Shown piece after piece: positions 1 to 6,087 of a DNA stretch of 35,413 nucleotides. The notes beneath the pieces were generated by a model. The model did not search any database. It was not told the origin of the DNA and saw nothing but the letters and a program-made list of their open reading frames with translations. The translations under genes and the position numbers were made by a program. Location: assembly GCA_016189845.1 (NCBI GenBank), contig JACPRT010000009.1, positions 1-35,413 of the forward strand. The letters run 5' to 3'. The first letter of the stretch is position 1. Each line of letters begins with the position of its first letter. Source of the stretch: Chloroflexota bacterium. GTDB lineage: Bacteria > Chloroflexota > Dehalococcoidia > Lucifugimonadales > Lucifugimonadaceae.

Positions 1-40
1 ACGCATGAGGTCGGAGGTTCGAGCCCTCCATCGCCCACCA
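1..40 (+). tRNA. 3' part of a tRNA, probably tRNA-Val (truncated by window edge)
   Basis: The first 40 bases form the 3' end of a tRNA: the 3' half of an anticodon stem (GCATG), variable loop AGGTC, a 5-bp T stem GGAGG/CCTCC around TTCGAGC, the acceptor strand ATCGCCC, discriminator A and an encoded CCA. The layout aligns base for base with the complete tRNA-Val(TAC) at 3563-3639, including the acceptor strand and the A37-C38 bases. The anticodon lies just left of the window, so valine identity is inferred from similarity only. Another GGGCGAT-acceptor tRNA is possible. Confidence 0.8.
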
Positions 41-54
41 GTCAGATCCACCGT

Positions 55-141
55 GCCGAGGTGGCGAAATGGCAGACGCGCTACGTTCAGGGCGTAGTGC
101 CTGTAACGGGCGTGAGAGTTCGAATCTCTCCCTCGGCACCA
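55..141 (+). tRNA. tRNA-Leu (anticodon CAG)
   Basis: Complete class II tRNA of 87 bases. Acceptor stem GCCGAGG (55-61) pairs with CCTCGGC (131-137), followed by discriminator A and encoded CCA (139-141). The anticodon stem CTACG/CGTAG encloses loop TTCAGGG, with anticodon CAG at 88-90. The long variable arm (98-113, stem GCCTG/CGGGC) is the leucine/serine class hallmark. The T arm is GAGAG/CTCTC with TTCGAAT. It lies 14 bases after the preceding tRNA, so the three tRNAs are probably co-transcribed. Confidence 0.97.
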
Positions 142-158
142 CCGTAGAATGGTTTCGT

Positions 159-234
159 GCGCCTGTAGCTCAATGGATAGAGCGCAGCCCTGCGAAGGCT
201 GAGGTTGTGGGTTCGAGCCCCGCCAGGCGCGCCA
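159..234 (+). tRNA. tRNA-Arg (anticodon GCG)
   Basis: Complete 76-base tRNA. Acceptor GCGCCTG (159-165) pairs with CAGGCGC (224-230); the discriminator is G and CCA is encoded (232-234). The anticodon stem CAGCC/GGCTG encloses loop CTGCGAA, giving anticodon GCG at 192-194, which reads CGC/CGU arginine codons. The D loop carries the A20-type adenosine typical of bacterial tRNA-Arg. Most bacteria use an ACG anticodon (modified to ICG by TadA) for this codon box, so a genomically encoded GCG is unusual. A -10-like TAGAAT lies in the 17-base spacer before it (145-150). Confidence 0.95.
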
Positions 235-247
235 TTGCTTCTTGTCC

Positions 248-1228
248 CTAGACCGGCAGGACTACCGACTCCGGGTCCTTGCCTTCGGCCACACGCATCG
301 TGTTGTGGACCGCGAAGTCCAGCGATTTCTCGCGCGCCTCGATGCTCAGGCCGGCAAGGTGGGGCGTCAGCACGACGTTGTCCATCTTCAGCAGCGGGTT
401 GTCCATCGAGAGAGGCTCTAGCTCCTGAACGTCGAGACCTGCGCCGGCGATCTTCTTGGCCTTCAGCGCACGAGTCAGAGCCGCCTCATCGACCACGGGA
501 CCGCGGCATGTGTTGACGAGGATCGCAGTCGGCTTCATCAGGTCGAACTCGCGGTCCGAGATCATTCCTCTGGTGACGCGATTGAGCGGCACGTGCAACG
601 TCACGAGGTCGGACGTGCGTAGTAGCTCGTCGAGAGATACCCGCTTCGCCCCGGCCGCCTTCTCATCGTCGGGCGGGATTTTCGCAACGTCGTAGTACAC
701 GATCTCGCACTCCCATCCCGCCAGTCGCTTTGCGACCCGGGAGCCGATCCGGCCCAGGCCGATGATGCCGACGCGCTTGCCGGTCAGCTCGTGGAATTCC
801 TCCCACCGCTCGAAGAATCCCTGGCTGTACTTGCCTTCGTACAGCTGGCGGATCTGCACGCGTGCCTGTCGATACGCGGAAACCATGAGCATCACGGCGT
901 ACTCTGCAACAGCCACGGCATTACCGCCGAAGTTGTTGGCGGTCTTGATTCCCATTTCCGCCATCTCATTCACCGGCAGGTAGTCGGTGCCAGCCGACAG
1001 CACCTGCACCAGCTTGAGCCTCCTGGCTGCGCGTGCGACGTCGAGGTTGAACGTGCGTCCCCATGGGATTATCACCGTCGCATCGGCGACCGCCTTCATG
1101 ACCTCCTGTTGTGTGACACCCTGCGGCAGGGCGACGATTTCAAGGCCGGCCGGTGCGCGCTCCTTGAGGCGCTCGACCTCCCAGTCATGGCGGTATCCGA
1201 TGTAAACGAGCTTGGCTTTCGGCGGCAT
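248..1228 (-). CDS. D-2-hydroxyacid dehydrogenase (phosphoglycerate dehydrogenase-like)
   Basis: A 326-residue NAD-dependent dehydrogenase of the D-isomer-specific 2-hydroxyacid family, which interconverts a 2-keto acid and a D-2-hydroxy acid in the cytoplasm. The Rossmann motif GLGRIG is at 157-162 with an acidic Asp at 180, which favours NAD over NADP. The family catalytic residues are present: Arg242 in NTCRGPVVDE, Glu271 in the ELEP segment and His290 in TPHLAG. Length is typical of short members without a regulatory ACT domain, so it is not a full SerA. The ATG at 1228 is preceded by AGGAG (complement of 1235-1239). It starts 20 bases after ctaG ends and is probably co-transcribed with it. 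Substrate cannot be read from sequence; glycerate, glyoxylate or phosphoglycerate are all possible. Confidence 0.9.
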   Translation of the reverse strand: MPPKAKLVYIGYRHDWEVERLKERAPAGLEIVALPQGVTQQEVMKAVADATVIIPWGRTFNLDVARAARRLKLVQVLSAGTDYLPVNEMAEMGIKTANNFGGNAVAVAEYAVMLMVSAYRQARVQIRQLYEGKYSQGFFERWEEFHELTGKRVGIIGLGRIGSRVAKRLAGWECEIVYYDVAKIPPDDEKAAGAKRVSLDELLRTSDLVTLHVPLNRVTRGMISDREFDLMKPTAILVNTCRGPVVDEAALTRALKAKKIAGAGLDVQELEPLSMDNPLLKMDNVVLTPHLAGLSIEAREKSLDFAVHNTMRVAEGKDPESVVLPV

Positions 1229-1248
1229 GGTGAACTCCTATTGAGGGG

Positions 1249-2211
1249 TCAGATTCTACTCATCGCCCGTCTCCGGCGCGCAAGCTCGGCCATCGCCTTT
1301 GCGCTGCTCTCCTTCTCTTCTTGCAGGAACCACATCACGAACACAACTCCGGCGATGACGACGCTCATCATCTCCATCGGGAGCCAGAGGATCAGGCCAC
1401 CGATCAGCTGGTCGTCGATCGATGAGAGCGGCCACACGTGGACTGATTCACCGTAGGCGCCGTACAGGACCACGCTCGAAAAGACGATCATCGCACCGAG
1501 GACCGTGTTAGGGATGATCGTGATGGCCACGTAGAGCACCCGCATCCCGTAATGGATTCGGGAGCGATGCGGGGCGGGGTCGATGACCAGCCACCAGTAC
1601 AGCATCGCCGTTCCGAACATCGTGAAGTGCATCAGCAGGTGCACGGCTGTGTTGCGGACGACCAGGTTCTGCAGCTCTTGAATCTGCCAGACCCAGAGCG
1701 TGCCGATGAACAGGGCGAGCGTGATCAGCGGATGTGTGAAGCGCACGTATAGGGCGCGCATGCGCCGGTTGCCTGCAACCGGGCGCACGAAATCATGGAG
1801 CGCTCCCTCCGGAAGGCCGCGCAACACGGGTGTCAACGGCGCCCCCAGAAGGATGAGCACCGGGGCGACGACTCGCAGCAGGAGGTGCTGGATCTGATGC
1901 ATGAAGAAGAACTGGTCGGAGAGCGCATCGATCGGCGACACAAGCGCCGCAAAGACCGCGAGCTGGCCGGCGACGAATGAGACGCGCTGCCAGAAGCGGA
2001 CAGGATGAGAACCGTGCGACCACTTTCTCAATCCGTTGAAATACAGGAAGCCCAAAACGAGCGGTCCAAAGATCCCGATCGGGTCCGGAGTCCACATCGA
2101 CCAGATGCTGGCGGCCGGCCCGTGGGGCCCGGCATGCGCTGGCGCCGCGCCGATCTGAACGAGACCTGCGGCCGCGATCAGGAGAAACAGGAGCGTGTAA
2201 AGGCGGTTCAT
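1249..2211 (-). CDS. ctaG: caa3-type cytochrome c oxidase assembly factor CtaG
   Basis: A 320-residue membrane protein of the CtaG family (caa3-type oxidase assembly, associated with Cu insertion into subunit I). From the chosen ATG at 2211 there is a signal-like N-terminus (hydrophobic 5-20, possible cleavage after AHA at 25-27), then about seven membrane segments. Family landmarks are the TPDPIGIFGPLVLGFLY segment (41-57), MHQIQHLLLRVVAP with His105 and His109, and the HLLMHFTMFG segment with His191 and His195. An upstream in-frame ATG at 2280 would add 23 Arg-rich residues ahead of the signal sequence and sit 11 bases from the divergent fur start, so I prefer 2211. No Shine-Dalgarno is seen; a TACACT -10-like hexamer lies 7 bases before the ATG. 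No oxidase subunit genes are in the window. Confidence 0.9.
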   Translation of the reverse strand: MNRLYTLLFLLIAAAGLVQIGAAPAHAGPHGPAASIWSMWTPDPIGIFGPLVLGFLYFNGLRKWSHGSHPVRFWQRVSFVAGQLAVFAALVSPIDALSDQFFFMHQIQHLLLRVVAPVLILLGAPLTPVLRGLPEGALHDFVRPVAGNRRMRALYVRFTHPLITLALFIGTLWVWQIQELQNLVVRNTAVHLLMHFTMFGTAMLYWWLVIDPAPHRSRIHYGMRVLYVAITIIPNTVLGAMIVFSSVVLYGAYGESVHVWPLSSIDDQLIGGLILWLPMEMMSVVIAGVVFVMWFLQEEKESSAKAMAELARRRRAMSRI

Positions 2212-2218
2212 CGGGAGA

Positions 2219-2224
2219 AGTGTA
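2219..2224 (-). promoter_or_regulatory. candidate -10 element for a leaderless ctaG transcript
   Basis: On the minus strand the hexamer TACACT ends 7 bases before the ctaG ATG at 2211. No ribosome-binding sequence lies between them, and no clear -35 is seen. The hexamer matches the -10 consensus at only 4 of 6 positions; the support is its spacing, which repeats at other first genes in this window. Confidence 0.3.
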
Positions 2225-2265
2225 CGGTGGGTTGACCGGGCACACCCGGCCGCATAAAGTGGTCT

Positions 2266-2279
2266 TGCGAAAAGTCGCA
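2266..2279. promoter_or_regulatory. inverted repeat upstream of fur-family gene, candidate auto-operator
   Basis: TGCGA-AAAG-TCGCA is a perfect 5-bp inverted repeat with a 4-base spacer, 12 bases before the ATG of the Fur-family regulator and between divergent genes. A second inverted repeat, CCGGG-CACA-CCCGG, lies at 2236-2249. CGCATAA also occurs twice in direct orientation (2251-2257 and 2277-2283). Fur-family regulators commonly bind AT- or TGC-containing palindromes; nickel-responsive Nur boxes have TTGCA-type half sites. Assigning this repeat to the adjacent regulator is an inference from position and symmetry. Confidence 0.4.
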
Positions 2280-2291
2280 TAAGGGAAAACT

Positions 2292-2720
2292 ATGGGTTGC
2301 GAGGCAAGGACCGCAGAAGAGCTCAAGGCTCGTGGCCAGCGCCTGACCCAGAACCGGCTCATGGTGCTGTGCACCCTGCGCCACGCGGGCCGCCACATGA
2401 CGCCGGCGGAGCTGCTGGACGAAGTCCGGCAGGCCTACCCGCATGTGCCGCCGTCGACCGTCTACCGGACCCTGGCCTCCCTCCGCGACGCGGGTGTGAT
2501 CTCGGAGACCCGGCAGAGCGGCGAGACCGAATACGAGTGGCCGGACCAGCCGCACCATCACCTGACTTGCCGCAGCTGCCGCAAGGAGGTGAGCATCCCG
2601 CACGGCTACTTCGCCCCGGTCGAGCGGCGGATCACCGCCGATTCCGGATTCCAGGTTGACCTCTCGCACATCGCTCTTTCCGGGCTGTGTCCGGACTGCC
2701 GGGGCACGGACGAGAAATGA
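2292..2720 (+). CDS. Fur-family metal-responsive transcriptional regulator
   Basis: A 142-residue winged-helix repressor of the ferric uptake regulator superfamily. The N-terminal domain ends in the recognition region STVYRTLASLRDAGVISE (55-72). The dimerisation domain carries a metal-site HHHLTC segment (88-93) and two CxxC pairs, Cys93/Cys96 and Cys133/Cys136, expected to hold a structural zinc. Length is typical for Fur/Zur/Nur/PerR. AAGGG (2281-2285) is a weak ribosome site 6 bases before the ATG. Its stop overlaps the ATG of a nickel/cobalt transporter-like gene by ATGA, which favours a role in Ni/Co (Nur-like) or Zn homeostasis over iron. The sensed metal cannot be fixed by sequence alone. 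Confidence 0.93.
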   Translation: MGCEARTAEELKARGQRLTQNRLMVLCTLRHAGRHMTPAELLDEVRQAYPHVPPSTVYRTLASLRDAGVISETRQSGETEYEWPDQPHHHLTCRSCRKEVSIPHGYFAPVERRITADSGFQVDLSHIALSGLCPDCRGTDEK

Positions 2721-3466
2721 ACGAGCTGGGGTTCGCCCTCTTGATTTCCGGGGTCGGGCTGGGCCTCCGGCACGGGATCGACTGGGACCACATCGCGGCC
2801 ATCACCGACGTCACCGGGGCCCAGCCGTCGAGGGCACGTGCCCTTTTGATGGCGTCGCTGTATGCCCTCGGCCACGCCGCGGTAGTGGTGGCCATCGGCC
2901 TGGTCGCCATCTGGTTCGGATCGACGCTTCCGGAATGGGTCGATCGCCATTTAGAGACCGTCGTCGGGATCACGCTGGTCGCCCTTGGGGCGTGGGTGTT
3001 CTGGTCGTTGCGCAAGAACCATGGGCACCTGGTCCTCAAGAGCCGCTGGATGCTCGTATTTCAGGGTGCAAGGAGCGTCTGGCGTAAAGCCAGAGCATGG
3101 ATTTCAGGCAAGCCGGCCGAACCGCTGAGCGAGACGCGGTCCGGTTACTACGGGGCGATGGCTTCGACGGGTATCGGCATGATCCACGGCATCGGCGCCG
3201 AGACCGGGACGCAGGCGTTGTTGCTGGCCGCGGCGGCCGGCGCGACGTCGGTGATCGCGGGGAGCTTCCTGCTGGCGGCCTTCGCGGTCGGCCTGGTGCT
3301 GTCGAACACGCTCATCGCGGTCGCATCGCTGGCGGGCCTGATCGGCGCACGAGGCGGCCGGGCCGTGCAACTGGCGCTGGGGACGCTTGTCGGGTCGTTC
3401 AGCCTCGTGGTCGGCTTCCTTTTCCTGATCCAGAAGGGGAGCATCCTGCCCGGGTTCTTCGGCTGA
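2717..3466 (+). CDS. High-affinity nickel/cobalt transporter-like membrane protein
   Basis: A 249-residue integral membrane protein with about six hydrophobic segments. It contains the NiCoT signature H-x4-D-H as RHGIDWDHIAAITD (His19, Asp22, Asp24, His25), the metal-selective motif of HoxN/NixA-type permeases. A second glycine-rich motif with His157 and Glu162 (GMIHGIGAET) sits in a later membrane segment. A charged cytoplasmic loop runs roughly 98-145. The ATG at 2717 overlaps the regulator stop as ATGA; an in-frame start at 2687 would only add ten residues inside the regulator. Coupling to a Fur-family gene supports regulated uptake of Ni or Co, or possibly efflux as in RcnA-like relatives. 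Which metal and which direction are not determined. Confidence 0.85.
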   Translation: MNELGFALLISGVGLGLRHGIDWDHIAAITDVTGAQPSRARALLMASLYALGHAAVVVAIGLVAIWFGSTLPEWVDRHLETVVGITLVALGAWVFWSLRKNHGHLVLKSRWMLVFQGARSVWRKARAWISGKPAEPLSETRSGYYGAMASTGIGMIHGIGAETGTQALLLAAAAGATSVIAGSFLLAAFAVGLVLSNTLIAVASLAGLIGARGGRAVQLALGTLVGSFSLVVGFLFLIQKGSILPGFFG

Positions 3467-3530
3467 ACCCACGAATCCGATCGCGGCTTTTTGGGGTACT
3501 CATCGGCGGGGCTGGACACGCGCGGTAATG

Positions 3531-3536
3531 TAGAAT
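3531..3536 (+). promoter_or_regulatory. -10-like element before tRNA-Val
   Basis: TAGAAT matches the bacterial -10 consensus at 5 of 6 positions and would place the transcript start about 20 bases upstream of the mature tRNA 5' end. TGGACA (3513-3518) resembles a -35 but the 12-base spacing is too short, so only the -10 is proposed. Confidence 0.4.
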
Positions 3537-3562
3537 TCCGGCACCTGTCTCGATACGAGCGG

Positions 3563-3639
3563 GGGCGATTAGCTCAGCCGGTCAGAGCGTCTGTCTTACA
3601 CACAGAAGGTCAGAGGTTCGAGTCCTCTATCGCCCACCA
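3563..3639 (+). tRNA. tRNA-Val (anticodon TAC)
   Basis: Complete 77-base tRNA. Acceptor GGGCGAT (3563-3569) pairs with ATCGCCC (3629-3635), then discriminator A and encoded CCA (3637-3639). The D stem is GCTC/GAGC. The anticodon stem TCTGT/ACAGA encloses loop CTTACAC with anticodon TAC at 3597-3599, which reads GUA/GUG valine codons. The variable loop is AGGTC and the T stem AGAGG/CCTCT with TTCGAGT. It stands alone between the transporter gene and the MoxR operon. Confidence 0.97.
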
Positions 3640-3742
3640 TGAACCAGCACGGGTACGGGACCGCTGGCGATAATTGGCCGCGCCATCGGGGCGCATAGTC
3701 TGCGTATGCGACCGCTGCATACCGTTTGGAAGGGGTTCGACC

Positions 3743-4714
3743 GTGACAATCGCCACGGAGCCCGGCGTTCTTGGGCAAAAGATCGTCGACAACGTCTCGA
3801 AGGTGATCGTCGGCAAGACCGATGCCATTCGCCTGGGCGTGATCGCCCTCATCGCCCGCGGCCACGCCCTTATCGAGGACGTGCCGGGGGTCGGCAAGAC
3901 CATGCTGGCAAGAAGCCTCGCGCGCTCGGCCGGATGCAAGTTCCGCCGGATCCAGTTCACTCCCGACATCCTGCCCAGCGACGTCACCGGCGTGTCGGTC
4001 TACAACCAGAAGACCAACGAGTTCGAATTCCGCCACGGTCCGATCATGGCGGAGATCGTGCTTGCCGACGAGGTCAACCGGGCGACGCCGAAGACGCAGT
4101 CGGCCCTGCTTGAAGCCATGGAAGAGCGCCAGGTCACGGTCGATGGCGTCACATACGGCCTGCCGAGGCCGTTCATGGTCCTGGCGACACAGAATCCCAT
4201 CGAATACGAGGGGACGTTCCCGCTGCCCGAGGCGCAGCTCGACCGGTTCTTCCTGCGGATCGGCCTGGGCTACCCGAGCCCCGCCGACGAAGTCGCCATC
4301 ATGGGCCGGCAGCAGCTCGTTGACCCGTTCGAGACGCTGGAACCGGTCGCCACGCCTTCGCAGATTGCGGCACTGCAGGATGCGGCCAGGCAGATCTACA
4401 TCGACGACCTGGTCAAGGAATACATCGTCGCACTGGTCAACGGTACCCGCTCCCACCCCGACGCCGCGCTCGGCGCGTCGCCTCGGGCCTCGCTGTCGTT
4501 GATGCGCGGTGCGCAGGCGCGGGCGCTGATGGATGCCCGCGATTACGTCCTGCCGGACGACGTCAAGGCGATCGCGGGCGCGGTGATGAGCCACCGGGTG
4601 ATCCTGTCTCCGGGCGCTCGCATGCGCGGCGTCACCGGTGACACCCTCGTGGACGAGGTGTTGGAGAAGGTACCGGTCCCGGGTGCCAAGCCGAAGGTAC
4701 GGGCAAGCAAGTAG
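3743..4714 (+). CDS. MoxR-family AAA+ ATPase
   Basis: A 323-residue AAA+ ATPase of the MoxR class, chaperone-like enzymes that work with VWA or DUF58 partners. Walker A is VPGVGKT (about 47-53), Walker B with Asp109-Glu110 in LADEVNRA, and sensor 1 at LATQNP (148-152). The family segments LLEAMEERQVTVDG and TFPLPEAQLDRFF are intact. I chose GTG 3743 because GGAAGGGG (3728-3735) lies 7 bases upstream; the longer in-frame reading from TTG 3674 begins with residues unlike MoxR. It is first in a three-gene operon with a DUF58 protein and a transglutaminase-like membrane protein, a widespread arrangement of unclear biological role. Confidence 0.95.
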   Translation: MTIATEPGVLGQKIVDNVSKVIVGKTDAIRLGVIALIARGHALIEDVPGVGKTMLARSLARSAGCKFRRIQFTPDILPSDVTGVSVYNQKTNEFEFRHGPIMAEIVLADEVNRATPKTQSALLEAMEERQVTVDGVTYGLPRPFMVLATQNPIEYEGTFPLPEAQLDRFFLRIGLGYPSPADEVAIMGRQQLVDPFETLEPVATPSQIAALQDAARQIYIDDLVKEYIVALVNGTRSHPDAALGASPRASLSLMRGAQARALMDARDYVLPDDVKAIAGAVMSHRVILSPGARMRGVTGDTLVDEVLEKVPVPGAKPKVRASK

Positions 4715-4731
4715 CGCGGCGTACGGACTCG

Positions 4732-6087
4732 ATGAGAGCCCAGACACTACCGAGGCCATATCGCAGCCGAAACGCCGCAGGGTCATCGCGCCCGGTCCCG
4801 GCGGCGGTGGCGGCCGGGCTGAGGAAGCTGGCGCGCCAGCGTCGTCCCGTATACGCGATCGTCGCCATGATGGTCGTCCTGCTCGTGTCCGGCATGGCCA
4901 CCGGGTTCGATCTGGCGGTCAAGCTGAACTACGTGTTCGGCGCCGTACTCGTCATCTCGTTCGTGTGGGCCAAATGGGGCATCGGCCGCCTCAGCGTGCA
5001 CGTCGACCGGCCCAAAGGCGACCTGTCGGTGGGCGACGAGCTCCACGAGGTGATCACGGTCCGCAATTCCGGTGGGCCGCCCCGCGCATGGATCGAGATC
5101 GAGGACATCACCGACATCCCGAATGTCAGCCTGGGGCGCGTCGTCAGCCTGCCGGGAATCGTGACCTTCCGCCGGGTCGAAGCCAGGGCGAAACTCGTCC
5201 AACGAGGCGAATACACGCTCGGCCCGCTCGTGATCCGGTCGGCAGACCCGTTCGGCATATTCCCTCAGGAAAAAAGCGTCGCGGATGCGAGGCGAATCAG
5301 GGTCTACCCGCGCATCCTCGACTTGCCAGACTACGTGCTCCCTTCAACTGAACTGTCCGGAGAGCATGCCAGACGGCGTCGCTCACCTATGCTGTCCCCT
5401 GAGGTGTCGTCGATCCGTGAGTACGAGCCGGGCGATGCCATCAGCAGGATCCACTGGCCAAGCACGGCACGCACCGGCCAGCTGATGGTAAAGCTGTTCG
5501 ACCGCGGCCGTGCGGGCGAAGTCTGGATCGTCTTCGATCAGGAAGCCCGTGTGCAGGCGGGTGCAGGGCGGGAATCGACCGACGAATACGGCGCCACGAT
5601 CGCCGCGTCCACCGCCCATCGCTACCTGTCCATGCAATTGCCGGTCGGATACTCGGCCCATGGGAGCGAGTCGCTCGTCATGGCGCCCGAGCGTGGATCG
5701 GGCCAGCGCGAAGCCATCTTCGAGCACCTGGTGACGAGCAAGCCAGCGGGCACACACCCGCTGTTCAACGCTCTCACTGACATCGAACGTGAACTGGGCC
5801 GCAATTCTTCGCTCGTCGTGATTACGGCGTCGGCTCAACCCGAATGGGTCGATGCTGTGACCAGCCTCCAGAAGCGTGGTGTGCGAGCCAATGTTGTGCT
5901 TCTGGATCCCGCAACGTTCGGCGGTTCGTGGTCTATCGACGACGTGCGTTTGCGGCTGCTGGCAGGCGGCGCCAGGACGTTCATCGTGAAGCGCGGCGCG
6001 TCGATCCAGGCCGCGCTCTCCGAACCGGAGACGATGGGGCCGAGGGCTGGCATGGGCCGCAGGATGCTCCTGGAGCGTGCACGATGA
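4732..6087 (+). CDS. DUF58 domain-containing membrane-anchored protein
   Basis: A 451-residue protein with two N-terminal membrane helices (about 41-57 and 62-80), an extended beta-rich region, and the DUF58 signature SSIREYEPGDAISRIHWP (226-243) followed by KLFDRGR. The segment YTLGPLVIRSADPFGIFP (161-178) is also typical. The C-terminal part (about 260-420) reads as a von Willebrand A-like fold, as expected for this family, with VWIVFDQEA as a candidate first strand. It starts 17 bases after the MoxR ATPase and ends in an ATGA overlap with the next gene. DUF58 proteins are inferred partners of MoxR ATPases; no enzymatic activity is claimed. Confidence 0.93.
   Translation: MRAQTLPRPYRSRNAAGSSRPVPAAVAAGLRKLARQRRPVYAIVAMMVVLLVSGMATGFDLAVKLNYVFGAVLVISFVWAKWGIGRLSVHVDRPKGDLSVGDELHEVITVRNSGGPPRAWIEIEDITDIPNVSLGRVVSLPGIVTFRRVEARAKLVQRGEYTLGPLVIRSADPFGIFPQEKSVADARRIRVYPRILDLPDYVLPSTELSGEHARRRRSPMLSPEVSSIREYEPGDAISRIHWPSTARTGQLMVKLFDRGRAGEVWIVFDQEARVQAGAGRESTDEYGATIAASTAHRYLSMQLPVGYSAHGSESLVMAPERGSGQREAIFEHLVTSKPAGTHPLFNALTDIERELGRNSSLVVITASAQPEWVDAVTSLQKRGVRANVVLLDPATFGGSWSIDDVRLRLLAGGARTFIVKRGASIQAALSEPETMGPRAGMGRRMLLERAR

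Noticed and set aside
69..516. Short open frames across the tRNA genes and the dehydrogenase 3' end
   Set aside because: They read through tRNA-Leu and tRNA-Arg or antisense to a clear dehydrogenase.
3477..3492. Possible intrinsic terminator after the Ni/Co transporter (CCGATCGCGG followed by CTTTTT)
   Set aside because: The T run is attractive, but the stem has only three base pairs.
5844..6083. 80-codon extension of the transglutaminase-like gene
   Set aside because: It lies within the DUF58 gene and is Arg/Cys-rich with no homology signal; the ATGA overlap at 6084 is the expected start.
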